From assembly GCF_000331515.1 (NCBI RefSeq), contig NZ_AMZO01000006.1:434001-498000 (forward strand): a stretch of DNA of 64,000 nt, read 5' to 3'. Position 1 is the first letter of the stretch; the number at the start of each line of letters is the position of its first letter. The notes under the pieces are model-generated. The model ran no database searches. It was not told the DNA's origin and was given only the letters and a program-made list of their open reading frames with translations. This stretch comes from Photobacterium marinum. GTDB lineage: Bacteria > Pseudomonadota > Gammaproteobacteria > Enterobacterales > Vibrionaceae. A program made the translations under genes and the position numbers. This document shows positions 51,945 through 60,716 of the stretch, piece after piece.

Positions 51945-54068
51945 TCAGCGTTTGCGCCAGATAGTCATTTCAGAAATGCTGTGCTGATACTTACGCTTGG
52001 TTTCGCGGATCACAAAAGGAATTTCCTTTACAGCGACTAGTTCGAAGTGAGGGATGAGGGTTTCTGTTAGTCCGTCTAGTGTAGTGAAGTTCTCTCCATG
52101 AACCTTTATGCCACCAAGCCAATTGGCTTTGTCAGTATATTCTTCCAGCCAGGTATAAGGGGAGGCAATAATTAGGTAGCCGCCTTCATTGATACGTTCG
52201 TGAATGGTCGACAGGAATCGCTTTGGTTCACTGAGCCTGTCAATCAGATTTGAGGCATAGATAAGATCATAGCCGTTGAATTGGGGTTTCAGGTTGCAGG
52301 CATCGCCCTGAACAAAGTTTATTTTGTCTGCGACATCCTGATAGCCAAGCTGCTCCAGCGTGATACTCTTGAAGTCGACTAAATCCCCCTCGGTGCGAAT
52401 GGTGTAACGCTTCTCACCTTGTTCTGTAAGGCTGTAAGCTTGCTGAATGAAACGAGCGGAGAAGTCGATGGCATCAACATGGTCGAAAGTTTTGGCCAAT
52501 TCGAAAGAAGCGCGGCCTACCGAACAGCCGATATCAAGCACTTTGGCTGTTTGGTGAGGTTGGATTTCATTCAGGCACTGCCGGACGCCGTTGACGCAAA
52601 AGTTGGGTATATCGAAGTATTCGTCGCCATAATGGAATTCAAGATACTGTGAAATCAGCTCGTCAGTTTCATAGACGTTGAGTGACGTCATGCTGTCCGG
52701 ATCTTGGTGTGATTCGACATAGCGGAAACCGGCATGTTGATAGAAGTGGCGGCGGAAAGCATAACGGGATGACAGAATGGATTCATTGCCGGTCGATATC
52801 CATGAGCCGCCTTTGATCAAATTATGCTTACCGTCAAAAGTGGGGGTAGAGAAGTCATCATAAAGAGGGTGAACCTGAAAGCCCTGGAAACCGTCGATGC
52901 TGGTTTCCGTCCACTGCCATACGTTTCCTAAAATGTCGCATAGCCCTTCATGTTCGAACCGATCGACGGGACAGGAAGATGCGTAGTATTCCAGTTCAAT
53001 GTTACCCGGTGCTTCATGCCAGTTAGGGGAGTCTTCTGGGATATTCCGGCGTAACAGATACCATTCAGCTTCGGTAGGTAGACGAATACTGGCTTGGAGT
53101 TGCTCTGCTTTCCAGTTACAGAATGCTTTGGCTTCAAGTTGGTTTACTTCCACTGGCCAGTTCAAAGGCAGTGGTATTTCTTCTGCGAGGTTGCGCTGAA
53201 ACCAGCAGTCATCCCGGAGTCGCCAGAACCGTGGCATCTTAGCCTTGGTATATTCGAGCCAGGCTTTTCCTTCATCATTCCAAAATCGTGGTTTGAGATA
53301 GCCTTCGTCTTTTACAAACCCCATATATTCCTTGTTTGAAACCAGATATTTCGAAGCTTTGAAATCAATGACTCTAAAGGTTTGCTGACCGTATTCGTTA
53401 TCCCAGCCATAGGTATTTGCATCTGTACTCTTTCCTAAAGTGACGGTGTCACCACCTATTGAGAGCAGACGGTTGTCAGACGGGATACCGACATCAGGAC
53501 AGGGCTGCCAATCCGGATGTGGGCTGACGTCGGAAAGCGGGAGTTGTCGAATGATCACTGAGGAGGTTTCAAGGTGAATCCGCTCATGCTCAATACCCAT
53601 TAAAATCACCCACGCGGGATCATCCTGGCCGATGGGAAGAGTAATTGGCATCGAATCAATCACATCGTTGACTAGGGTATTAACTTGTTTCCTATAGTGC
53701 CTTACCTCGTCAACTGTCGGCCAGTTGTAGTTCGCTTCGTCCAAATCATCCCAGGACATTTCGTCGACGCCAATGGCAAACATGGACTCGAAATGTTCAT
53801 TAATTCTGTTGTCGATGTATTTTCCAAGTTTGAGCTTATTGATGAAGAAAACTGCGGTGTGGCCAAAGTAAAAAATCAGAGGGTGGCGAAGCGGTTCAGC
53901 TTTTAGGTAGTAAGCCTGGTCGTTATTAATGACTTCGAACAGTGATTCATAGAGCGCCCAAGTTTGGTTGTAAGCCTCTTTGATTTCCTGTCGTTTAATT
54001 ATGTCATTGTCTCCGGTTAGTACGAGGGTGCGGGTAGCATCAGTGAGATTATCATTCATCTTTTCCAA
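51945..54068 (-). CDS. ovoA: Ovothiol biosynthesis enzyme: sulfoxide synthase plus methyltransferase
   Basis: The 707-residue protein has the three parts of OvoA: an N-terminal DinB-like region (HPLIFYFGHTAVFFINKLKLG near 62-82 and the iron-binding GIEHERIHLETSSVI near 173-187), a formylglycine-enzyme-like domain (about 220-460, with WPVEVNQLEAKAFCNWKAEQ and LGNVWQWTET) and a C-terminal SAM methyltransferase (about 480-705, VLDIGCSVGRASFELAK). It couples cysteine and histidine with oxygen to form 5-histidylcysteine sulfoxide and methylates the thiol product to ovothiol A. Ovothiol is a strong peroxide scavenger. An ATG nine bases downstream is an alternative start. Single gene or operon with DUF1289-CWC. 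Confidence 0.95.
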   Translation of the reverse strand: MEKMNDNLTDATRTLVLTGDNDIIKRQEIKEAYNQTWALYESLFEVINNDQAYYLKAEPLRHPLIFYFGHTAVFFINKLKLGKYIDNRINEHFESMFAIGVDEMSWDDLDEANYNWPTVDEVRHYRKQVNTLVNDVIDSMPITLPIGQDDPAWVILMGIEHERIHLETSSVIIRQLPLSDVSPHPDWQPCPDVGIPSDNRLLSIGGDTVTLGKSTDANTYGWDNEYGQQTFRVIDFKASKYLVSNKEYMGFVKDEGYLKPRFWNDEGKAWLEYTKAKMPRFWRLRDDCWFQRNLAEEIPLPLNWPVEVNQLEAKAFCNWKAEQLQASIRLPTEAEWYLLRRNIPEDSPNWHEAPGNIELEYYASSCPVDRFEHEGLCDILGNVWQWTETSIDGFQGFQVHPLYDDFSTPTFDGKHNLIKGGSWISTGNESILSSRYAFRRHFYQHAGFRYVESHQDPDSMTSLNVYETDELISQYLEFHYGDEYFDIPNFCVNGVRQCLNEIQPHQTAKVLDIGCSVGRASFELAKTFDHVDAIDFSARFIQQAYSLTEQGEKRYTIRTEGDLVDFKSITLEQLGYQDVADKINFVQGDACNLKPQFNGYDLIYASNLIDRLSEPKRFLSTIHERINEGGYLIIASPYTWLEEYTDKANWLGGIKVHGENFTTLDGLTETLIPHFELVAVKEIPFVIRETKRKYQHSISEMTIWRKR

Positions 54069-54275
54069 TCCTTTTGAAACTTATGAAAAGGTAGACAGAT
54101 TTAAACGTAGACAGTGACATGAGGGATCACAAAAATGTTCAGTGACACTTTTGTGACTTAGGTGGATGATTAAGATCAGCTCCCGTATATCTGTTTGATT
54201 GTAAGGATAGAATTTTATCTTCAGCCTGTGTTTGCCATACTCAATATTGAGTGGCAATTTGAAGGTTTATGAAAG

Positions 54276-54830
54276 ATGCGCAGGCGTAGATGGACAATAC
54301 ATACGTGGATGTTGGTTGCGGCAGGATTGACCCTGAACATTATCTCGGCATTAATGACGAATTTTTTTATTGATGATGTAACCAGGCAGGCGAACGAATT
54401 AGTTCAGCAACAGCAAAATAACGATAAATTAATCACTTTAATATGGCAGCAGGTAGAGACTGTTGATAGGAAAAAAGAATATGTGCTGGAGTTAATATTA
54501 ACCAGTAAATATCAGGAAAAGCCAATCCCAACAGAAATAAAGGATCAAGTCATAAACGAAATTAATTATTGGTTAGATCAGGAGGTTAAAGAATTGTCCA
54601 TAGACGGCATACCTACATTAATAACTTTGCTAAATAAAGCTCAGGATGATAGGCGAGAGAAAATCAATCAGCTTTATCTGGATAATTTGCAACTGATTGA
54701 AGAGCATGCTGATAAAATGAAATCAGTTTCCCAGTTGAGAAACCTTGCGCTTTTTTTGCAGATTATAGGATTGGCATTGGTATTAGCCAGAGATTTGAAC
54801 TGGCATGAACATCGGCTTGAGGAAAGATAG
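54276..54830 (+). CDS. Hypothetical membrane protein with coiled-coil middle
   Basis: The 184-residue protein has an N-terminal membrane helix after an Arg-rich start (MRRRRWTIHTWMLVAAGLTL), a long helical segment with Gln, Glu and Lys (about 40-145) and a second membrane helix near the C-terminus (NLALFLQIIGLALVLARDL). This is the shape of a sensor lacking its output domain, or of a small periplasmic helix pair. No family was recognised. It is divergent from ovoA. Confidence 0.6.
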   Translation: MRRRRWTIHTWMLVAAGLTLNIISALMTNFFIDDVTRQANELVQQQQNNDKLITLIWQQVETVDRKKEYVLELILTSKYQEKPIPTEIKDQVINEINYWLDQEVKELSIDGIPTLITLLNKAQDDRREKINQLYLDNLQLIEEHADKMKSVSQLRNLALFLQIIGLALVLARDLNWHEHRLEER

Positions 54831-54867
54831 AGTAAATAGAAATGACTGTCATAATGACCGGAGATTT

Positions 54868-54896
54868 AAGGCCCTGTTGTAGGGGAGCAGGGCCTT
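54868..54896. terminator. Terminator between convergent hypothetical genes
   Basis: AAGGCCCTG pairs with CAGGGCCTT around 11 bases. It lies eight bases before the stop of the minus-strand gene; T-runs are short. Confidence 0.65.
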
Positions 54897-54903
54897 GGAT
54901 TCA

Positions 54904-55212
54904 TTACTTGTTAGTAGAGTGGAAAGCGTAACGTGAGGATTCACGACCACTTTCTGTTTTCGCTTTATATTTGATAGAGCGAGAGTTTTCTAGTGTCAGA
55001 GGAATAAATACACGACCTTTTTCATCAGTAGTGTATGCTTTTTTCTGTTGCGGTACATTAGCAACTGTAACTTGTGCATTAGCTGCAGGCTGACCATTCT
55101 CAGTTACTGTAACCCAGGCACCATTATGTGTATCTGCAACGCGAATATCAGCAAAAGCAGTAGACGACATTAAAATCACAGCTGTAGCAGTTAGTACTTT
55201 CAAGCTAGACAT
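54904..55212 (-). CDS. Small exported protein with Ig/carboxypeptidase-regulatory-like fold
   Basis: The ATG at 55212 gives 102 residues with a signal peptide (cleavage near AFA-DIRV). The mature part of about 80 residues reads GAWVTVTENGQPAANAQVTVANVPQQ, then YTTDEKGRVFIPL, the pattern of a small beta-sandwich used as an extracellular module. No catalytic residue is visible. Probably periplasmic and highly soluble. Single gene preceded by a long leader region. Confidence 0.7.
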   Translation of the reverse strand: MSSLKVLTATAVILMSSTAFADIRVADTHNGAWVTVTENGQPAANAQVTVANVPQQKKAYTTDEKGRVFIPLTLENSRSIKYKAKTESGRESSRYAFHSTNK

Positions 55213-55239
55213 AATCTTCACCTCATTAGTCTGTGGCAT

Positions 55240-55830
55240 CAGCCATTTTTATATGTGCATATTTTCCACATTCAAAATATAAGACCTGCCATCAAAACTT
55301 ATCTTTCAACAAATTTAACTTTTCTTATATTAATATAAGTAACAATTAGTTAAGCCCTTGTTGGTGCTTCAGGTTGAATATTAATAGCAATTGGTTTCAG
55401 CCTGTTGTTGAGTAGGAACATCACCTTGTTTGTCACTCATCAATTTCAGTATAGCCTTAACTAAAAAAGTCAGATTGATTTTTTCATCAGTCTGATTTTT
55501 AACACGTTGTTTTATTATGAGTAAATTAGCATAGTTGATATTTTTATATCTTGAAACAGGAATGATTAATTACTAAATGATAAAATTATCATATTAATTC
55601 ATTATAAATAGTGTGTGTTTGTGGTATCGGTTGATTTATTTACTTTTGAACAGAAAATAATGTTACAGATTGAGCTGTAGTCTTGGTATTTAGGAAAGAC
55701 TGGATTTGTTTTTGAAAGATGACGCATTGATAGATTAAATTTCATATATTGAAATGTAAGAACAAATTATTGTTTTGTATCTTTTTTTATGAGATATCTT
55801 GGGATTGGACAGCTTATAAAAATAGAATGG
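55240..55830. other. A+T-rich intergenic region, no gene seen
   Basis: About 590 bases between divergent genes. Only poor frames occur. No recognisable operator. Confidence 0.45.
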
Positions 55831-55838
55831 AGGCGGAA

Positions 55839-56330
55839 ATGGAAGTAACTGTGCGCCATGTTGAACGTAAGGATATAGAGGCGATTAAAGAGTTGTATGC
55901 TGGTCAGAATGCCTATAGTGGTACATTACAGCTCCCTTTTCCGTCGTTCTCGTTATGGGAGAAGCGTTTGTCAGGTTTACCGGATAATGTGTATAGCTTG
56001 TTAGCCGAGATTGATGGTGAAGTTGTCGGACAAATAGGTTTTGAAGTCATCACACGGCCCAGACGTAGACATGTTGCCACTTTTGGTATGGCTGTCAGTG
56101 ATGGTTATCAGGGGAAGGGGATTGGCAGTAAGTTACTGTCAGCTATGCTGGATATGACTGATAACTGGCTTAATGTAAAGCGTATCGAGTTGACTGTTTA
56201 TACTGATAATCATGCTGCGATCGCGCTTTATGAAAAGCATGGTTTTGCCATTGAAGGTGAAGCGGTGGATTACGCCTTTCGCAACGGCAAATATGTTAAT
56301 ACCTACTATATGGCAAGGATGAGTAGCTAA
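55839..56330 (+). CDS. GNAT N-acetyltransferase, YhhY-like
   Basis: The ATG at 55839 has GGAGG five bases upstream and gives MEVTVRHVERKDIEAIKELY, 163 residues; the frame is open further upstream. Motif A is VSDGYQGKGIGSKLLSAM, with the Q/RxxGxG acetyl-CoA loop. The sequence TRPRRRHVATFGMAV, then DNWLNVKRIELTVYTDNHAAIALYEKHGF closely follows E. coli YhhY (AaaT), an acetyltransferase acting on amino acids such as phenylalanine and methionine. It ends in a palindrome shared with the next, convergent acetyltransferase gene. Confidence 0.88.
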   Translation: MEVTVRHVERKDIEAIKELYAGQNAYSGTLQLPFPSFSLWEKRLSGLPDNVYSLLAEIDGEVVGQIGFEVITRPRRRHVATFGMAVSDGYQGKGIGSKLLSAMLDMTDNWLNVKRIELTVYTDNHAAIALYEKHGFAIEGEAVDYAFRNGKYVNTYYMARMSS

Positions 56331-56351
56331 CCATAACAGTTATGGTTAGCT
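56325..56351. terminator. Perfect 27-base palindrome spanning two convergent stop codons
   Basis: AGCTAACCATAAC and GTTATGGTTAGCT are exact reverse complements around a single A. The stop of the plus-strand gene (56328-56330) and that of the minus-strand gene (56346-56348) both lie within it. It probably acts as a bidirectional transcription terminator. Confidence 0.7.
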
Positions 56352-56906
56352 GTTGGCTTCAGCCATCGCCCAGATTTCGTAATATTCAAGATCTTCACTG
56401 ATCATGTTAATCCGGGTTGCGCCTGATTTGGTTTTTACATGCTCCATTCCGATCTTTTGTAAGATCTTGCCTGGTGACGGATCGCGACTAAAATGCTGGC
56501 CGTAAATGAGATCGAGATTTAGTCGTTTGAAACCGAATTCTGTGAGTCGTTTAGCTGCTTCAGTGCCATACCCTTGTCTCCAGTATGGAACACCAAGCCA
56601 ATAACCCAGTTGGGCTTTACTGCTGTCGAAGTTATTGTATTCGATATTATGAAGTCCGACGCAACCCATCAGACTTGCATTCGATTTAAGGGTTATGGCA
56701 TAGATAGCAGAAGTACGGCTTTGCCAGCCAGCAAGGTGCTTGCCGATCCATTGTCCGGCCATCCCATCGTTGTAGGGGTGAGGAATATTAACCGTGCCGT
56801 TAGCAACATGTACGTCACCGGCCAGCTTCTGTATTTTTACAGCATCAGATAGTTGAAAAGGCCTCAGTATCAGCCTTTCAGTTGTTAGCAAAGGTTGCTG
56901 TCCCAT
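56346..56906 (-). CDS. GNAT acetyltransferase, RimJ/RimL-like
   Basis: The 186-residue protein begins with TERLILRPFQLSDAVKIQKL, the N-terminal signature of RimJ/RimL-type acetyltransferases, and holds MGCVGLHNIEYN, then LGYWLGVPYWRQGYGTEAAKRLTEF (acetyl-CoA loop) and SRDPSPGKILQKIGMEH. These enzymes acetylate protein N-termini or small substrates; which one is unknown. It is convergent with the YhhY-like gene. Confidence 0.85.
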   Translation of the reverse strand: MGQQPLLTTERLILRPFQLSDAVKIQKLAGDVHVANGTVNIPHPYNDGMAGQWIGKHLAGWQSRTSAIYAITLKSNASLMGCVGLHNIEYNNFDSSKAQLGYWLGVPYWRQGYGTEAAKRLTEFGFKRLNLDLIYGQHFSRDPSPGKILQKIGMEHVKTKSGATRINMISEDLEYYEIWAMAEANS

Positions 56907-56909
56907 AGG

Positions 56910-57248
56910 TCCACCTTATTTGCAATGAAAAACTGAAGGAAACAGATATTAATCAGCATTTTGATAGTAAGCGATTGATCAATTGCCTCTTTCTGATTTG
57001 GTTTTTGCAGTTAATCTGAGTGGCTACAAAAATCCCATCTTACTTGTGGCTTTTGCCTCAGTACCTGAACAGTATTATCTGTCGATGCTGAATGCTTACT
57101 TATCCTGATCTGTTTTATTTAATCGCGCTTAAAAACAACGCGCAATTGTTTTGGATGAATAACGAGTAGCACTTCTCATTGTTCAATATTCAACCAGTCT
57201 AATTGCCGCCATCTTATGGAATTAGTTTGACACTACTATGTCAGTTGC
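56910..57248. other. Intergenic region, no gene seen
   Basis: About 340 bases upstream of the RimJ-like gene, with its promoter. Nothing else was recognised. Confidence 0.4.
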
Positions 57249-57249
57249 T

Positions 57250-57284
57250 TAAAAACTAAAAGCAGGATTATTCTCAATCCTGCT
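57250..57284 (-). terminator. Terminator of the SRPBCC gene
   Basis: On the minus strand AGCAGGATT and AATCCTGCT form a nine-pair stem around GAGAAT, followed by TTTTAGTTTTT. Confidence 0.8.
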
Positions 57285-57348
57285 TAGCGGTAGAAGGGCT
57301 GAATTTGGTGGTAAAGCTGATAACTTGCAGGTTTGTACGCTTTGGCAT

Positions 57349-57804
57349 TTAATGCGAAGCATTGTGTTTCCACTTGGTTTCACTGAACTGGGCAATATTG
57401 TGAAGTGCCCGTTTAATGTTTTTTTCCAGAAGTAACTTTATTAACCATCCTGTACCGCGTATTCGGGGAGTAAAATTGATTCGGTAGAGGATAAGGCTAC
57501 GGCTGGCGTTGATGGTTTTGAAGCGGATCCAACCGCCATGTTCTTCAATCGGTGACCCATCGATAATTTTGTATTGGAGATGCTCATTTTCTTTGTAATC
57601 AATGATTTGTTCCTGAAAAGTAAACGGTCCGTTTGTTACTTTTCTGATAGCTCCAATTCCATTGATTTCTGGCTTTCCATGCTTGACTAATGAATACTTT
57701 GCATCAAAGAAACGTCCGAGATTGTCATGATCAGAAAGTAACTGAAAGAGTACTTTTCTAGGCACATTAGCAGCCTGCTCTAAAGTGATAGTATGCATAC
57801 CCAT
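57349..57804 (-). CDS. SRPBCC (START/Bet v1-like) family protein
   Basis: The ATG at 57804 with GGGG seven bases upstream gives 151 residues (MGMHTITLEQAANVPRKVLFQLLSDHDNLGRF), the usual start of polyketide-cyclase/SRPBCC ligand-binding proteins. Further on, GIGAIRKVTNGPFTFQEQII and the C-terminal helix GWLIKLLLEKNIKRALHNIA close the fold. The cavity ligand is unknown. The frame extends 78 bases upstream but without a better start. Confidence 0.8.
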   Translation of the reverse strand: MGMHTITLEQAANVPRKVLFQLLSDHDNLGRFFDAKYSLVKHGKPEINGIGAIRKVTNGPFTFQEQIIDYKENEHLQYKIIDGSPIEEHGGWIRFKTINASRSLILYRINFTPRIRGTGWLIKLLLEKNIKRALHNIAQFSETKWKHNASH

Positions 57805-57884
57805 GTTTCGACCCCGAGTCAAGGTTTGAATTGATGTTATCAGAGTGTAAATTTGTGTCAATGGGACATAGTTGAGATGCATGA

Positions 57885-58380
57885 CTCATTTTTGAGACAT
57901 CATGCATTTTCTGCGACGACGAATTATGGTTAGTGCGTTGTTTTATAATGACTAGAAAAAATTTAGCAGTAAAGGGGTAATGAATAATAATTGAAGGATG
58001 ACTTTTGTCACATAAAGACACGCAAATAATAGTTGCAATAGAGAACATTGGCTTTTATATTAGACGAGTTGATATAAATAGCAGGGTGCTGAAACAGAGA
58101 GAAAGTGGATAGCCTTAGTCCATTAAATAAGGTCACTTCAAACGTAAAATCCTGAAAATATCAAACTAATTACTCCCTGGGCTTATGAATGAACAATATT
58201 AGATTGATTGTTCTATTGTTTAAGCTAATTTGTCAGGGATTACATGTAGCTTCAAATACATCAGATTGTCATATGGATGTCATATCCGGATGTTTTATTG
58301 AAGTTGTTTCAATGAGTAAGAACGGTATAAAGTAAAAAGAGATATCAACCTTACTCGTTTTGGAAGATGAGAGGTTAATT
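57885..58380. other. Long A+T-rich intergenic region
   Basis: With 58460-58880 this is nearly 1 kb without a recognised gene except the 25-codon frame at 58381. It contains no clear repeat. Confidence 0.45.
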
Positions 58381-58458
58381 ATGATTAATAGAAATCGTAG
58401 GCAATGGTATTACCATCAGTCTCAAACGACAAATACTCGCGGAAAATCAAAGTCATAG
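58381..58458 (+). CDS. Possible basic 25-residue peptide
   Basis: An ATG six bases after GAGAGG opens 25 codons (MINRNRRQWYYHQSQTTNTR plus GKSKS) ending in TAG. The peptide is very basic with a WYYH core. The good ribosome binding site makes translation plausible; no homologue is known to me. Confidence 0.3.
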   Translation: MINRNRRQWYYHQSQTTNTRGKSKS

Positions 58459-58881
58459 CTTTTGGGTGTTGAACCAGCCATAAGTCGATGTAATAGTCGT
58501 TAAAACACTAGAACAGCCAGAAACTCGAATTCAATGGACAGATGTTTCTGGCTTACAACACTCCGCCTTATAATAGTGATAACGTGATCAATAAAGTGAC
58601 TTCAATAAACCACCTGAATTCGTTATTGTGAATGTAATCGTTTTATTAGGCGGTGATGTTATCTGAATTAGACTTAAATAGAGCGGTTATTTAAGTTTAA
58701 TAGTTACTTTTAGTGTCATTTTTAAGTTAGTTTGTAGACAGCAATATAGAACTGACGACAGGGTAATTATAATTACTTATAACTTATATGGTTTTTCTCT
58801 TTTTAAGTATACTTGTTGATGATATATCAATAAGACATTACATAATGAAGGAATGAATTAGTTATTAGTTTGAATACCGCC

Positions 58882-59469
58882 TTATTTGTAGATTTTTCCA
58901 CCAATATTCATTTCTTTGGGAAATACCGTGATCGGTGTCCCGCCTAAATAAACATTTCCTTTTACAACCAAAAACTTAGGCAACTCTGTTATCTGTGTGT
59001 TGGCAAGATATAAATGACCGCCAACATAAAGGTAGGGTGGAAGCTGGGTAATTTGGGTTCCCATTAAACTTAAATCGCCTTTTACCTGTAATCCATTATT
59101 CAGGTATGTGATTTGTGAATGAGCCAGATTAATATAGCCGTGTACCACCAGTTGAAGTGGAAGCTGGGTAACTGCACTGTAGGCAAGATTCAGGTTTCCT
59201 TCAACTGTTAGCTGGCGTGGTAGCCGTTCAATGCTGCTATTTTCCAGATTCAGGTTGCCCTTAACCGTTAAAGGATCCGGTAATTCTATAATTCGGGCAT
59301 TTCGCAGAAAAACGTTGCCGTATGAGTCGGTGTAGTTCAGCAACTTAAGCTCTGAAACATACTGGTTGGCATTTGTGACTGGAGAAAACAGGCATGAAGA
59401 AACCGCTATCGTCACGGCTGACGTTAATTGTCGATAATAGCGATGAGGGAACTGAGCTTTAGTCATCAT
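58882..59469 (-). CDS. Exported protein of six 20-residue leucine-rich-type repeats
   Basis: The 195-residue protein has a signal peptide (about 1-34, cleavage near NA-NQY). From residue about 60 it consists of consecutive 20-residue units such as LPRQLTVEGNLNLAYSAVTQ and LPPYLYVGGHLYLANTQITE; six full units and a shorter final one were counted, with pattern LPxxLxVxGxLxLxxTxIT. This is a parallel solenoid like those of bacterial leucine-rich-repeat effectors, but without the effector's enzymatic domain. Secreted or periplasmic binding protein is the likeliest role. Confidence 0.7.
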   Translation of the reverse strand: MMTKAQFPHRYYRQLTSAVTIAVSSCLFSPVTNANQYVSELKLLNYTDSYGNVFLRNARIIELPDPLTVKGNLNLENSSIERLPRQLTVEGNLNLAYSAVTQLPLQLVVHGYINLAHSQITYLNNGLQVKGDLSLMGTQITQLPPYLYVGGHLYLANTQITELPKFLVVKGNVYLGGTPITVFPKEMNIGGKIYK

Positions 59470-59740
59470 GACCTGCTTTCTTATAAGTATGCAGCGATTA
59501 TGCCTTGCTGCTTTTAATAGTCAATTCTATCCGGGAGATATCCAGAGTAAGCCTTAACGGAATTTGAACTCTGTTCATATCTATCAACCACTCTAAGAAC
59601 TATTCAGCGTAAATTCAGCTATAAAACATTGTTTTATATTTTAAGGTTCGGTTCAGTTTGCAGGTGTAAATTAGTCTTCAACAACAGAGGGATAGCAGCT
59701 TAAGCCTGCTTCCATTACCGAATTATTCTGGAGTGATACG

Positions 59741-60250
59741 ATGAAAAAATTAACGATTATCTCAACGCTTGCCCTGGCGACTATTGCCGCTTCTCCTGCA
59801 TTTGCTGCTGATACCGAGTGGTTTGTTGGTGCCGGTGTCGGTTACCAAGATGACAGTATTAAAGGTGAGGCGAGCCAGAATGGTGAAGATGTCACTTACC
59901 AGTTGCGAGGCGGTGCAATCGTTAATGACCACCATCGCCTGATGGGTACTTACAGCTACATGGACAAGTCCTCTCAGGATATGTTCCTGGCTTCTTATGA
60001 TTACCTTCTGCCTGTTGCCCAGAAAGTAAACCTGTTTGCTGGTGTGTCAGCTGGTGTGGCTGATAGTGAGGTTGCGGGTAACAGCTCGACAGATTTTGTC
60101 TGGGGGGGGCAGGTTGGTGCTATGTACAAGATTAACGATAACTGGTCGACAGATCTGACATACCGTTATTTGGATCAGGACTACAGTGAAAACAGCACTA
60201 AACTTGAAGACTCTCAGCAAGTCGTGTTGTCAGTAGACTACAAATTCTAA
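59741..60250 (+). CDS. Small outer-membrane beta-barrel protein (OmpA-like/porin family)
   Basis: The 169-residue protein has a signal peptide (cleavage near AFA-ADT) and a mature part of alternating strands ending in LSVDYKF, with the C-terminal Phe needed for BAM recognition. Strands such as TEWFVGAGVGYQDD, VTYQLRGGAIV and FVWGGQVGAMYKI fit an eight-stranded barrel. There is no peptidoglycan-binding domain. The start ATG follows GGAGTG. A terminator follows within 30 bases. Confidence 0.85.
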   Translation: MKKLTIISTLALATIAASPAFAADTEWFVGAGVGYQDDSIKGEASQNGEDVTYQLRGGAIVNDHHRLMGTYSYMDKSSQDMFLASYDYLLPVAQKVNLFAGVSAGVADSEVAGNSSTDFVWGGQVGAMYKINDNWSTDLTYRYLDQDYSENSTKLEDSQQVVLSVDYKF

Positions 60251-60279
60251 GCCCGTTGATACAGGCTGCTTATGATTGA

Positions 60280-60303
60280 AGAGGGAAGCCATTTCCCTCT
60301 TTT
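60280..60303 (+). terminator. Terminator after the beta-barrel gene
   Basis: AGAGGGAA pairs with TTCCCTCT around CCAT-type loop bases and ends in TTT. Confidence 0.75.
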
Positions 60304-60304
60304 G

Positions 60305-60716
60305 TCCTTATTTGACCCATTTGGCGATAAAAATAAAGTCGCATTTATCATTTCTGTTTATTTCTTGCTCAACCAAACTCAGATCACAAAAAAAAACCCT
60401 AAGGGGCTTGTTAATGTGATCCATATCTCTATATACTCCGCATCCGGCCAGAACCACTGAGTTCAGCCACCTTAGTTACAAGCTGTCACCATGGAATGTG
60501 AACGACCCACGGAGTTGGACCGGCGTTAATTTAGCTTGTTATCAAGGTGACTTGTATGTTGTACATATGGACGGACAAACACATATTTTCTGAACGTTCC
60601 AGTTCAGAGCCCTCCTGTTTCGCTTTTTCTCCAAAAGCAGTTGTTCTCCTATTGCAGCACGCAGTAATACCTTCATTTTTCGACAATCGATTAAATCAAC
60701 GCAGCAGGACGAAATA
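60305..60716. other. Intergenic region before the nucleoside transporter
   Basis: About 410 bases with no convincing gene. It should hold the transporter promoter and a long leader. CRP- or CytR-type sites would be expected for this gene but none was identified with confidence. Confidence 0.4.

Noticed and set aside
60272..60460. A 62-codon frame after the beta-barrel gene
   Set aside because: It begins inside the terminator stem and has no ribosome binding site or recognisable sequence.
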